50,941 nucleotides of DNA from Bacteroidales bacterium (GCA_031272245.1 JAISUE010000046.1:1-50941), one strand, 5' to 3'; shown: positions 24,234 to 31,710, counted from the first letter of the stretch. A program made the numbers and translations. The notes: a model not told the origin generated them from the letters alone.

Positions 24234-26038
24234 TGAAACATTTTGACAACATAACATACAGAATCATAAGATTACTTACGGTTATTTTACTTGTCGTCTT
24301 ATGCGTATTGTATGTGATGAACAATAAAAAAGTAACTGTAAGCAATGACGAAAAACGTTATGAACAACTTGCCGGACTGCCTTATCAAACATTAAAAGAC
24401 AGCCTTATATCCATTTGCAAACCGGACAACAGTCTTATAGATACATCAAAATACAGCCCGACAGACACTCTTAACAAACTTAAAACTTATGCTCATAAAC
24501 ATAAAAACAAACTCGTAGAAACAGCCACAGAGTTACAGATCATTAACTGGCAAAGAATGTATTGGGATCTTTACAGGACTAATTACGACTCTCTCTTTAT
24601 GATATACAACAACCTTCTGAAAGAATCAAAAGATATGGGACTGGAAGAGCTTGAAATTGATGTAACACAGGAACTTGCAAGTATCTATAATGCAACCAAA
24701 CAATATGACTCAGCCTTCCTGCTCTGCAATAAGATAATTCAGTATTTGGAAAAAATTGACGACTCGGCATACAATTATAACAAAGCCACATACTACTACA
24801 ACATAGGCTTGATGTATTTTGAATTTAAAGACTTTGATATAGCGGTGCAGTGTTATCGGAAGGCTATTTCCTTTGCTCATTCGGATAAAAACATCCTGCT
24901 TAAAATGTCGGCATTGAACAATATCGGCATGTGTTATGCTTTCAGAAAGCAATACGATAAAGCATTAGAGGCTTTTACCGTCATTATGAAAGGAGAAAAA
25001 GAATTCGGAAGTAATCCGTTATGGAAACGCCGCAAAGTGTTTGCACAAGCCAACATTGGATATGTCCTCTCAATGCAGAATGAAGAACTTAAAGCCATAC
25101 CCTTACTGGAAGACTGTTTGAACCATACGGAGATTAAAAATATACAGTTTCAGCAAAGTACAGCAGTAGATTTGGCTCATGCCTATATCAAAACCAATCA
25201 GGTGAAAAAAGCAGAAACAGTTATCCGAAAGTACCTTTCAAATCAAAGGCTTGAACCGAAGTATTCCTCTTTGTATTACGATGTAATGAGCAAATATTAT
25301 ACAGCCATAAAACAGTATGACAAGGCTTTAATCTACAGCAATAAGCGACAGAACATTGAACAGGAAGAGAATGAAAAAACAAATGCGGCACACCTGTTAT
25401 ATACCCAACAGTTGCATAACAATTTGGAAACAAGGATTAAAGACGAGAAAATAGAACGCCAGTATTATCGTATGTTATGGTTGGTAACAGCCTTATGTTT
25501 GATGACCTTTATACTTGTGATATGGATCATTTACTCTCGCAGACTGCGTATAAAGAACCGCAGCATTTACAATCAGATTATAGAACAGGAACGGCTCATA
25601 GGGGAACTTGAAACACAAAGACGTATCAATGAGGCATTAAACCTCAAAACCGAAGATGATAACGAACAAAACGATGAGAAGATAAGTGAGAATATGAAAA
25701 TCTTCAAACGTCTTCAATTATATATGCAGATGCATAAAACCTACACTTCCAAAATACTGGAACGTAAAGAAGTAGCCGATATGATTAACACCAATCAACA
25801 GTATCTTCATCAGGCAATAAAGGAATGTACGGGCTTAACGTTCATAGAATACATTAACACTTTAAGGCTGCAACACGCCCGCAATATGCTTGTCAATAAC
25901 AACAACATTACCATTGACATCATAGCTGACGAATCAGGCTTTGCATCCCGTGCAACTTTTTACAGACTCTTCTACCGTCAATATGGTATATCACCGGGAG
26001 AGTTCCGTAATATGGCAAAAAATAAAAACAACCTGTAA
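24233..26038 (+). CDS. Membrane TPR protein with AraC-type DNA-binding domain
   Basis: This 601-residue regulator belongs to a design common in Bacteroidetes. A short N-terminus and first membrane helix (about residues 13-28) lead to TPR repeats (about 130-400, for example NKATYYYNIGLMYFEFKDFD and ALNNIGMCYAFRKQYDKALE). A second membrane helix follows (about 413-433), then a coiled linker and a C-terminal AraC-type double helix-turn-helix (about 500-595, ending FYRLFYRQYGISPGEFRN). The TPR part would face the periplasm and the AraC domain the cytoplasm, so it may pass an envelope signal to DNA. It abuts the convergent hpf gene with no gap. Tandem repeats at its start may be an autoregulatory site. 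The signal is unknown. Confidence 0.85.
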   Translation: MKHFDNITYRIIRLLTVILLVVLCVLYVMNNKKVTVSNDEKRYEQLAGLPYQTLKDSLISICKPDNSLIDTSKYSPTDTLNKLKTYAHKHKNKLVETATELQIINWQRMYWDLYRTNYDSLFMIYNNLLKESKDMGLEELEIDVTQELASIYNATKQYDSAFLLCNKIIQYLEKIDDSAYNYNKATYYYNIGLMYFEFKDFDIAVQCYRKAISFAHSDKNILLKMSALNNIGMCYAFRKQYDKALEAFTVIMKGEKEFGSNPLWKRRKVFAQANIGYVLSMQNEELKAIPLLEDCLNHTEIKNIQFQQSTAVDLAHAYIKTNQVKKAETVIRKYLSNQRLEPKYSSLYYDVMSKYYTAIKQYDKALIYSNKRQNIEQEENEKTNAAHLLYTQQLHNNLETRIKDEKIERQYYRMLWLVTALCLMTFILVIWIIYSRRLRIKNRSIYNQIIEQERLIGELETQRRINEALNLKTEDDNEQNDEKISENMKIFKRLQLYMQMHKTYTSKILERKEVADMINTNQQYLHQAIKECTGLTFIEYINTLRLQHARNMLVNNNNITIDIIADESGFASRATFYRLFYRQYGISPGEFRNMAKNKNNL

Positions 26039-26329
26039 TTAGAATTTGCCTTTATGCTTTTCTATCTGTGTTTTAAGAGCATCTATACACAGCATTACTG
26101 CCTCTTCAAAGGTGTCGGACTGTTTTGCCGAAAACAAATCATAACCCGTGATAAGTAACCGCACCTCTGCTATCTTATTATTATCTGTTTCAGGCTTCTC
26201 TACCTTCAATATAACATCCACCCCTGTCAGAGTAGGGAGTTGTTTTTCAAATTTGGAAACTTTTTTGGTAATAAATTCCTCTAACTTCTCGTCAATCTTA
26301 AACTTAACTGCATTGATCTTGACATTCAT
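26039..26329 (-). CDS. hpf: Short ribosome hibernation-promoting factor HPF/RaiA
   Basis: This 96-residue protein has the length of short HPF and the fold signature MNVKINAVKFKIDEKLEEFI, then KVEKPETDNNKIAEVRL, then SDTFEEAVMLCIDALKTQI. It binds the decoding region of 30S subunits in slow growth and silences ribosomes. Its stop codon abuts the stop of the convergent TPR/AraC gene. A -7-like element (TATTTTTG, minus strand) is at 26402-26409. The leader holds a 7-bp hairpin, AACCATT/AATGGTT (26376-26392). Confidence 0.92.
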   Translation of the reverse strand: MNVKINAVKFKIDEKLEEFITKKVSKFEKQLPTLTGVDVILKVEKPETDNNKIAEVRLLITGYDLFSAKQSDTFEEAVMLCIDALKTQIEKHKGKF

Positions 26330-26401
26330 TTCATGTTCTCCTTTCGTTAAATTATTATGTATTTTTATTTTTCCGAACCATTTTTAATGGTTATCACAGA
26401 G

Positions 26402-26409
26402 CAAAAATA
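26402..26409 (-). promoter_or_regulatory. Putative -7 element of hpf
   Basis: TATTTTTG on the minus strand lies 73 bp before the start codon. No good -33 element was seen. Confidence 0.45.
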
Positions 26410-26480
26410 CTTTTTTTTTCAATATGAAATATCATTGAAAAAAAATTATGTTTTAGAGGTGTTTTTTTTACTCAAAACCC

Positions 26481-26511
26481 TTGTGTATATGGAGAAAATT
26501 TCGTACCTTTG
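26481..26511 (+). promoter_or_regulatory. Promoter of the HU-like gene
   Basis: TTG (26481-26483) and TACCTTTG (26504-26511) are separated by 20 bp, a good match to the Bacteroidetes promoter. It implies a 5' leader of about 115 nt. Confidence 0.7.
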
Positions 26512-26580
26512 CAAGCGCAAATATGAAGGTATTTACAATCTTTGTTGTAATACCAATTTAAGTTTTTTATATGTTTATTC

Positions 26581-26613
26581 GGTACGTGTTGTTCTTTATA
26601 CACAACACGTATC
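26581..26613 (+). promoter_or_regulatory. Leader hairpin before the HU-like gene
   Basis: A 12-bp stem (26581-26592 with 26602-26613, one G-U pair; core TACGTGTTGT/ACAACACGTA) with a 9-nt loop ends 19 bp before the start codon. No T-run follows, so it is more likely a translation or mRNA-stability element than a terminator. Confidence 0.75.
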
Positions 26614-26632
26614 TTAATTAAAATTTTATACT

Positions 26633-27079
26633 ATGGCAATAGGTTACGTAAAAATCCAACGTAAAATAAACGTTGGTGGCAATCCGGGAATTAAATTCCT
26701 TGCACGTGTGTTCAGAAAGAACACTGTAAATCTCGATACAATAGCGAGAGAAATTTCAGGAGCAACTTCGTTATCATACGCAGATGTGTTGGCTTCCTTA
26801 AAAGCATTTGAGATACATGTTTCAAGGCATGTGTTGAATGGTGAAGGTGTTAAACTTGAACTGCTCGGTTCTTTCAACCCGGCAATCAAAGCAACAGCAC
26901 AGGATAGCTTAACGGATGTTACCGTTGATACAATCAAAAGAGCAAAGGTTAGATTTGTTCCTTCTCCTTACTGGAAAAACAGTTTGGACAAGTCGTTGTT
27001 TGAGGAAGTTAAGCTCAAAGTTGATGGACTGCAACTCCCATCAGGTACATTAACTCCTGTAACTCCCGGAAGTCATTAA
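26633..27079 (+). CDS. HU-like DNA-binding protein (HU-HIG type)
   Basis: This 148-residue protein belongs to the long HU-like family found in Bacteroidales chromosomes and prophage-like loci. The N-terminus is longer than in classic HU (MAIGYVKIQRKINVGGNPGI). The HU core includes SYADVLASLKAFEIHVSRHVLNGE and KLELLGSFNP. The C-terminal tail (LPSGTLTPVTPGSH) is of low complexity. It probably binds and bends DNA. It has its own promoter and a leader hairpin, and a second long hairpin follows the gene (27137-27178). It is the first gene before a phage-type lysis cassette, an arrangement also known in Bacteroidales, where such proteins precede amidase or lysozyme genes. Confidence 0.88.
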   Translation: MAIGYVKIQRKINVGGNPGIKFLARVFRKNTVNLDTIAREISGATSLSYADVLASLKAFEIHVSRHVLNGEGVKLELLGSFNPAIKATAQDSLTDVTVDTIKRAKVRFVPSPYWKNSLDKSLFEEVKLKVDGLQLPSGTLTPVTPGSH

Positions 27080-27136
27080 GTTGTTTATCTAACCCAAACA
27101 ACATCCATAACTAATAACTAATTAAATTCCTGATTG

Positions 27137-27178
27137 ATATGTGTTAATGATAAGGGTTATCCTTTCATTGACACATAT
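27137..27178 (+). repeat. Long hairpin between HU-like gene and lysis cassette
   Basis: A 14-bp outer stem (27137-27150 with 27165-27178, one G-U pair) encloses a further AAGG/CCTT stem with a 5-nt loop and a bulge. It ends 17 bp before the next gene. No T-run follows on the plus strand; it may process or protect the HU mRNA or restrict translation of the next gene. Confidence 0.75.
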
Positions 27179-27195
27179 TGTCGGGTGAAAAGTAA

Positions 27196-27546
27196 ATGGA
27201 AATCATAACCCTGATAATAAATGCTTTGTTTGGGGGAGGTATCTTAATTACCCTTGCCACTATAAAACAGAGCAGAAAGAAAGCAAAGATAGAAACAAAT
27301 ATGGCAGAAATGGACTTGGCTACCAAATACGTTGAGGAGTTCAATAAGAATGTCAAAGAGCCATTACAGAAGGATTTAAAAAAACTGAACAATGAGTTAT
27401 GTAAATTACGCAAAGCAATTAAAAGAGTGCAGACTTGTAAGCATTCCATTGATTGTCCTGTTGTTAACGAGTTGCAGAACGATGAAACACTCTCAAATAA
27501 CGGATTATCAAACACAGAAAAAGACAACCCGTATACAAAACCGTGA
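27196..27546 (+). CDS. Holin-like or i-spanin-like small membrane protein
   Basis: This 116-residue protein has one N-terminal membrane helix (about residues 3-22). A charged coiled coil follows (about 25-80, with KYVEEFNKNVKEPLQKDLKK and LRKAIKRVQ), then a polar tail. Small proteins of this design occur next to lysozyme genes in Bacteroidales phages. It could be a holin-like protein that lets the lysozyme through the inner membrane, or an inner-membrane spanin. The next gene overlaps it by 155 bp in another frame, as Rz1 does with Rz. No family was recognised from sequence alone. Confidence 0.65.
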   Translation: MEIITLIINALFGGGILITLATIKQSRKKAKIETNMAEMDLATKYVEEFNKNVKEPLQKDLKKLNNELCKLRKAIKRVQTCKHSIDCPVVNELQNDETLSNNGLSNTEKDNPYTKP

Positions 27547-27847
27547 CAGTATTGTCTATAAAGACAGCGTATATGTAACCGTAATGGCAGACAATACCTT
27601 ACCCTGCCCTGCCTGTACATCCGTATATCGCATACATACCGTTGAACGTTATCATAGCGATACCGTACAGTTAAGGGATACAATAATGAAAATAGACAGT
27701 ATCAGGGTTGATAATGAGAATTTACCAAAGAAACATGAGAGTTTTTTTTCAGGGGCATTACACGAAATACGTAATAACATCCTGATAGTTATATGTTTAA
27801 TAACAGTATATTATGGTTACATCAAGAAAAGGCATAGAACTGATTAA
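27392..27847 (+). CDS. Spanin-like lipoprotein with C-terminal membrane helix
   Basis: This 151-residue protein has a basic N-terminus, a hydrophobic stretch and the lipobox LLTSC (Cys28). The central region is predicted extended, with repeated Asp-Ser/Asp-Thr words (RDSIVYKDSVYVT, RYHSDTVQLRDTI). The C-terminus is a membrane helix (about 129-144) followed by KKRHRTD, a positive-inside tail. Lipid anchor at one end and inner-membrane helix at the other is the single-protein spanin (u-spanin) layout, which fuses the two membranes after the wall is cut. It overlaps the upstream gene by 155 bp and the lysozyme gene by 35 bp. The spanin role is inferred from layout and context only. Confidence 0.7.
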   Translation: MSYVNYAKQLKECRLVSIPLIVLLLTSCRTMKHSQITDYQTQKKTTRIQNRDSIVYKDSVYVTVMADNTLPCPACTSVYRIHTVERYHSDTVQLRDTIMKIDSIRVDNENLPKKHESFFSGALHEIRNNILIVICLITVYYGYIKKRHRTD

Positions 27848-28265
27848 GTATTTTGAAGGGGAACATCTTATGGCTTACAGGTGTCCCGCAGGTATATGGA
27901 CAATAGGTTACGGTCATACGAAAGGAGTATTTGAAGGAATGTCCATAAACAAACATTTGGCAGAGGTTTTTCTCTTGCAGGACTTGCGAAGCATAGAAAA
28001 ATGTATTAACGATACAGGGTTAAATATCAATCATAACCAGTTTGATGCCTTAATATCCCTGACTTATAACATTGGCATCAGTGCTTTCCTGTCATCAACC
28101 CTGTTATTAAAACTCAAAGACAACCCCTCCGATTACAAAACCATAAAGCATGAGTTTATGCGATGGATATACGTAAAAGGCACTTTGTCCAACGGATTAC
28201 GCAACAGACGTACAGCCGAATACAACCTGTATGAGACAGATAATACGCTAAAAATCACAATATAA
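27813..28265 (+). CDS. Phage-type lysozyme (GH24 endolysin)
   Basis: This 150-residue protein has the GH24 catalytic segment LIKYFEGEHLMAYRCPAG followed by WTIGYGHT. Glu15 is the catalytic acid. Cys24 occupies the position of T4 lysozyme Asp20, as in many family members, and Thr30 matches T4 Thr26. Further family segments are FDALISLTYNIG and RRTAEYNLYE. It cuts peptidoglycan between N-acetylmuramic acid and N-acetylglucosamine. No signal peptide is seen, so it should depend on a holin-like partner. It is last in a tight three-gene cassette and is followed 93 bp later by an ECF sigma gene. Confidence 0.9.
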   Translation: MVTSRKGIELIKYFEGEHLMAYRCPAGIWTIGYGHTKGVFEGMSINKHLAEVFLLQDLRSIEKCINDTGLNINHNQFDALISLTYNIGISAFLSSTLLLKLKDNPSDYKTIKHEFMRWIYVKGTLSNGLRNRRTAEYNLYETDNTLKITI

Positions 28266-28342
28266 ATAAAATGTATTTTTGTAGAGTTAAAAAAAATATT
28301 TGTTTGGGTTACTTTCCAACAAAAAATCTGTTATATAAATTG

Positions 28343-28353
28343 TGACGGCGTCA
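28343..28353 (+). promoter_or_regulatory. Operator-like palindrome before the sigma gene
   Basis: TGACGGCGTCA is an 11-bp perfect palindrome with one central base, 5 bp before the start codon. It could be an operator or, in RNA, a small hairpin near the start. Confidence 0.45.
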
Positions 28354-28358
28354 GCAAG

Positions 28359-28931
28359 ATGAAAAAAGATGATTTGAATATACTTATTGAGGAGTGCAAA
28401 AACGGGAACAGAACAGCACAAAAGGCTATTTTTGATAACTATAAAGATTATATGTTAGCCCTTTGTCAAAGGTATGCAACAAGCAATGAGGAGGCAGAAG
28501 ATATGCTTATGGAAGGGTTTTTAAGGGTTTTTCAAAACATAAACTCATATAAAAAGTATGACCGAACAGGTAAAAGTCAACCCTCTTTCCAAGCATGGAT
28601 AAAAAGAGTGATTATAAATAATGCCATAAACTCCTTTTACTCCAACAAAAAGTATAATACAAACGAACTGAATGTACCATTTGAGGAAAAAAGAATTGAT
28701 ATGAGTACGGATTATCTTTTCAGTGAAGAGGAACTTTTAGACAGTATTAGAAAATTACCTCCTTTTTTAAGGTCAATTTTTAATATGAGTGTGATAGATG
28801 ATTTAAGTCATGATGAGATAGCAAAAATGATGGGTATTAAAAAGAGCAGCATCAAAAGTGCCATGCAGAAAGCGAAAATAAAAATAAAGCAACATCTTGC
28901 AACAGTGTTAATTGAAAAAGAAAAGAAATAA
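28359..28931 (+). CDS. ECF-type sigma factor
   Basis: This 190-residue protein has sigma region 2 (about residues 20-95, with ALCQRYATSNEEAEDMLMEG and FQAWIKRVIINNAIN). Region 4 lies at about 130-180 (LPPFLRSIFNMSVIDDLSHD, then EIAKMMGIKKSSIKSAMQKA). No region 3 domain is present, as expected for ECF factors. It would direct RNA polymerase to a small regulon. The next gene, starting 4 nt after the stop (or overlapping by 20 bp), encodes a membrane protein with the layout of an anti-sigma factor. A -7-like element (TATTTTTG) is at 28274-28281. Confidence 0.92.
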   Translation: MKKDDLNILIEECKNGNRTAQKAIFDNYKDYMLALCQRYATSNEEAEDMLMEGFLRVFQNINSYKKYDRTGKSQPSFQAWIKRVIINNAINSFYSNKKYNTNELNVPFEEKRIDMSTDYLFSEEELLDSIRKLPPFLRSIFNMSVIDDLSHDEIAKMMGIKKSSIKSAMQKAKIKIKQHLATVLIEKEKK

Positions 28932-28935
28932 AAAA

Positions 28936-29838
28936 ATGAATATAGAAAATATTTTTAAACAGAAACTCTCAGAGAGAAAAGTAAATGCATCTTCTGACCT
29001 GTGGAATAAATTAGAAGGAAAACTCAACACCTCTGCAACCAATATCACAGGGCATTCGCAAAGCTTTACTCCAACAGGCATAACCACAGCCGTAAAAGCA
29101 ACCATATTCAGTATTGCAGGAGCAGTTGTGGTTGCAGGAGGCTATCTCATTATAGATAATTTAACAGAAAACGATAACAAAATTAAAGATAAAACAGAAA
29201 CAGTTACGGCAAACGACATAAACAGAAAAGACATAATAACTGAAATATATGACAATTCAGGGGTAACCGTTGCAGTTACCCCTGACGTGGAGAAAAAACT
29301 TAACAGCAGTCAAGCAAATACACCTGAACCATCTCAAAAAACTACATCGGAGAAAACAGATTTTTCTGCCATGATTGCAAATCAAAACACTAACAGCAAT
29401 ATAACCCTGAACTTTGACGTAACACCAATAAATACAGACAAGTCCATTACCCATAATTATGAACCGACAATAAAGAAAACAGAAGTAAAAAATGATGTAA
29501 ATCAAACATCTATTGGAAATGACCCTGTGCATACTGCAAAAATTTTTAATCATGCACAGGGTCAGAAAACGATATTCGATAATCTAACCATTCCTAACCT
29601 GATAACTCCTAACAATGACGGAATAAATGACTTTTTTGTAATCGGAAACTTAAACCTTTATCCCGACAATGTGCTTGTTATTTGGAACAGAGCAGGCAAA
29701 CAATTATATTCGCAGAGCAATTACCGGAATGATTGGGACGCTCAAAATCTACCATCAGGCACTTATTTTTACAAATTATTGATAAGAAGTGAGGGTAAAA
29801 GCGAAATAAAATCGGGTATAATTGAGGTTATGAGGTAA
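28936..29838 (+). CDS. Putative anti-sigma factor with gliding-motility C-terminal domain
   Basis: This 300-residue protein starts at 28936 (an in-frame ATG at 28912 would overlap the sigma gene). A short cytoplasmic N-terminus (residues 1-50, IFKQKLSERKVNASSDLWNK) is typical of Bacteroidetes anti-sigma proteins. One membrane helix lies at about 53-74. A long polar linker (75-215) follows. The last roughly 84 residues form the gliding-motility/T9SS type B domain: TIPNLITPNNDGINDFFVIG, then VLVIWNRAGKQLYS, then LPSGTYFYKLLI. The sigma-gene neighbour supports the anti-sigma role. Whether the C-terminal domain is exported or senses in the periplasm is open. Two perfect inverted repeats lie inside the linker-coding DNA. 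Confidence 0.8.
   Translation: MNIENIFKQKLSERKVNASSDLWNKLEGKLNTSATNITGHSQSFTPTGITTAVKATIFSIAGAVVVAGGYLIIDNLTENDNKIKDKTETVTANDINRKDIITEIYDNSGVTVAVTPDVEKKLNSSQANTPEPSQKTTSEKTDFSAMIANQNTNSNITLNFDVTPINTDKSITHNYEPTIKKTEVKNDVNQTSIGNDPVHTAKIFNHAQGQKTIFDNLTIPNLITPNNDGINDFFVIGNLNLYPDNVLVIWNRAGKQLYSQSNYRNDWDAQNLPSGTYFYKLLIRSEGKSEIKSGIIEVMR
29257..29285. repeat. Intragenic 11-bp inverted repeat
   Basis: TCAGGGGTAAC (29257-29267) pairs perfectly with 29275-29285 around a 7-nt loop. It lies in the linker-coding part of the anti-sigma gene, near codon 108. Confidence 0.9.
29520..29564. repeat. Intragenic 13-bp inverted repeat
   Basis: TGACCCTGTGCAT (29520-29532) pairs perfectly with 29552-29564 around a 19-nt loop. 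It lies near codon 195 of the anti-sigma gene, just before the type B domain. Confidence 0.9.
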
Positions 29839-29960
29839 TTTTCACAAAATATATGTCTGTGAATCAGTGTTAAATAGAAAAAATATTAAAAAAATATCTC
29901 CAAAACAATCTATATTTAAAACAAAGTTTGTACTATTGCAAAAAATTTGAGCAGTAATTT

Positions 29961-30335
29961 ATGGCAAAAAATAATAAGAAACGTTTGATAATCAGTTATC
30001 ACAACCTGTCAGAAGAGTTACAAGCAGCGTTCAATGAACTTTATTCTGAAGGATATACAGACAAAATACAAAAAATAACCAAACCAAACGGCAGCAATAT
30101 CTTTGTTGTTCCTTTTGAAACAGAGGATGTTTCGTATATGGTTAAGATAGACGTTAAGATAGACGAGCATTTATCCGATGAAGACTTTGAAAAAGATCTG
30201 TTTAATGTTGAAGGTGATGAAGACGATATGGGCAGCGTTGATGAAGAAGGAAAGGAAAGTAAAAGCAAGATAGTATTGATGCACGGAGATTATTCAACGG
30301 TTGACAGAGCAGACTTGGACGATACTAATGATTAG
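29961..30335 (+). CDS. Acidic conserved hypothetical protein
   Basis: This 124-residue soluble protein is not recognised by name. It has a basic start (MAKNNKKRLIISYHNLSEEL), a central mixed region with FVVPFETEDVSYMVKIDVKI, and a very acidic tail (for example VEGDEDDMGSVDEEGKE, ending ADLDDTND). No signal peptide or membrane segment is seen. It is convergent with the O-antigen-ligase-like gene and their 3' ends overlap by 11 bp. The last plus-strand gene of the accessory region, it could equally belong to the chromosomal backbone. Confidence 0.75.
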   Translation: MAKNNKKRLIISYHNLSEELQAAFNELYSEGYTDKIQKITKPNGSNIFVVPFETEDVSYMVKIDVKIDEHLSDEDFEKDLFNVEGDEDDMGSVDEEGKESKSKIVLMHGDYSTVDRADLDDTND

Positions 30336-31596
30336 CCTTTCTATGAATTAACGGGGAGAGAAAACATATCAGATAAGCAAAATAATACACTCCCTGCTGC
30401 CTTTCAAGCATTGATTCAAACATTAAACTGATACCACAAACAGCTATCAGAGTTATTAACCACCATTGTTTTTTATTACAAAACTTGATAACGAAAAGCA
30501 AATGTAACCATATCAGGGTGGCAAGTCCAAGCAGCCCTATAGCAATGCCTGTTTGCAGGAATTGGTTGTGAGCATTAAGATAGTGTTGAACGTTGGAATG
30601 ATTGTATCGTGAAAAAACTATATTTTCTTTATCAACAAACGTCATTATATCATGTTTGGTATCCCCTGTCCCTGTTCCAAAAGGCAGGTTCTTAACCAGC
30701 ATTTTCGGATATTGTGTATAATAAACAGCCCTCTCTTGGGCTGAAACTGCAGCACCTCCGTCTTTACCTGTCCTGTCGATTGTTGTAGTAAAAGTAAAAC
30801 GGCGATTTAAAAGACTTATATTAGTAAATACAATACCAACAGATATTTGATATAACACCAGAACAAGCAGTAAATACTTCCTGCGATTGAGAAAACTGTC
30901 AATCAACATCACCATATTCACAACCACAAAACCTAATAACCCTGTCCTGCTGTTCATAAACATAAAGAAGAGTGTCAGAAACCCTATCACCACTGTTTTA
31001 ACTGCTCTTGACTGTTTAAGAGTTAATTTATTGGACAGTGGCATTTTGAATATCAATATGATTGCAATGTTAATAGCAAAGGCTAAATATGTCGGACCTG
31101 CTGCTATACCTCCTGCAAGCGATGAGTAAGTAAGCGGAGTGATATTAAATTTATCTCCCGAAAAGGCTTTTACAAATCCAATTGTTATTAAATAAACCAT
31201 TATTATAAGCAAACCTGCAATAAAGACTTTTGCATAACACCACATCTTTTCTTTACTCCACAGTTCTTTTGGAACAAACAATAACAGAAAAGGCAGCAGG
31301 AACATAACAAGCTTTATTTGCAAATCAAATAAACCATATTGAATATCCGATGTATATATCATTCCCAAACAATACAGAACATAAAAAAACATCAATACAA
31401 ACAATGGATTGAAGAATGAAAAGGTTGTTTTGTTGCATATCAATTCTTTTGTCTGTTTGAAATTAAAACTGCCTGACAGGGCTATAAAAAGAAAGAGAAG
31501 AGAAAATACCTTAAAGACAACGGGAAACGTAACAGTAAAACAACACAAAAGCATTGCAGGGTAAATCATTCTGTAAAAAGAACCTTTTCTTATCAT
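30325..31596 (-). CDS. O-antigen ligase-like membrane protein
   Basis: This 423-residue integral membrane protein has about ten hydrophobic segments. A large polar loop (about residues 280-340) is followed by the family segment YLNAHNQFLQTGIAIGL, whose His-Asn pair is conserved in WaaL/Wzy-type proteins. These join polymer to lipid A-core or polymerise glycan repeats at the periplasmic face. Which of the two it does cannot be told. The gene is monocistronic on the minus strand. It precedes, in the opposite direction, a Kdo transferase gene, consistent with a surface-glycan role. Confidence 0.82.
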   Translation of the reverse strand: MIRKGSFYRMIYPAMLLCCFTVTFPVVFKVFSLLFLFIALSGSFNFKQTKELICNKTTFSFFNPLFVLMFFYVLYCLGMIYTSDIQYGLFDLQIKLVMFLLPFLLLFVPKELWSKEKMWCYAKVFIAGLLIIMVYLITIGFVKAFSGDKFNITPLTYSSLAGGIAAGPTYLAFAINIAIILIFKMPLSNKLTLKQSRAVKTVVIGFLTLFFMFMNSRTGLLGFVVVNMVMLIDSFLNRRKYLLLVLVLYQISVGIVFTNISLLNRRFTFTTTIDRTGKDGGAAVSAQERAVYYTQYPKMLVKNLPFGTGTGDTKHDIMTFVDKENIVFSRYNHSNVQHYLNAHNQFLQTGIAIGLLGLATLIWLHLLFVIKFCNKKQWWLITLIAVCGISLMFESMLERQQGVYYFAYLICFLSPLIHRKANH

Positions 31597-31710
31597 TATA
31601 TTATGTATATTATTTTTAAGAGAACAAAAATAGTATAATTATTTTATAAAGACTAAAAGGTAATAAATAAATTATTTTGTCCGACATTTCCTTATTTGAA
31701 TATAATTTAG

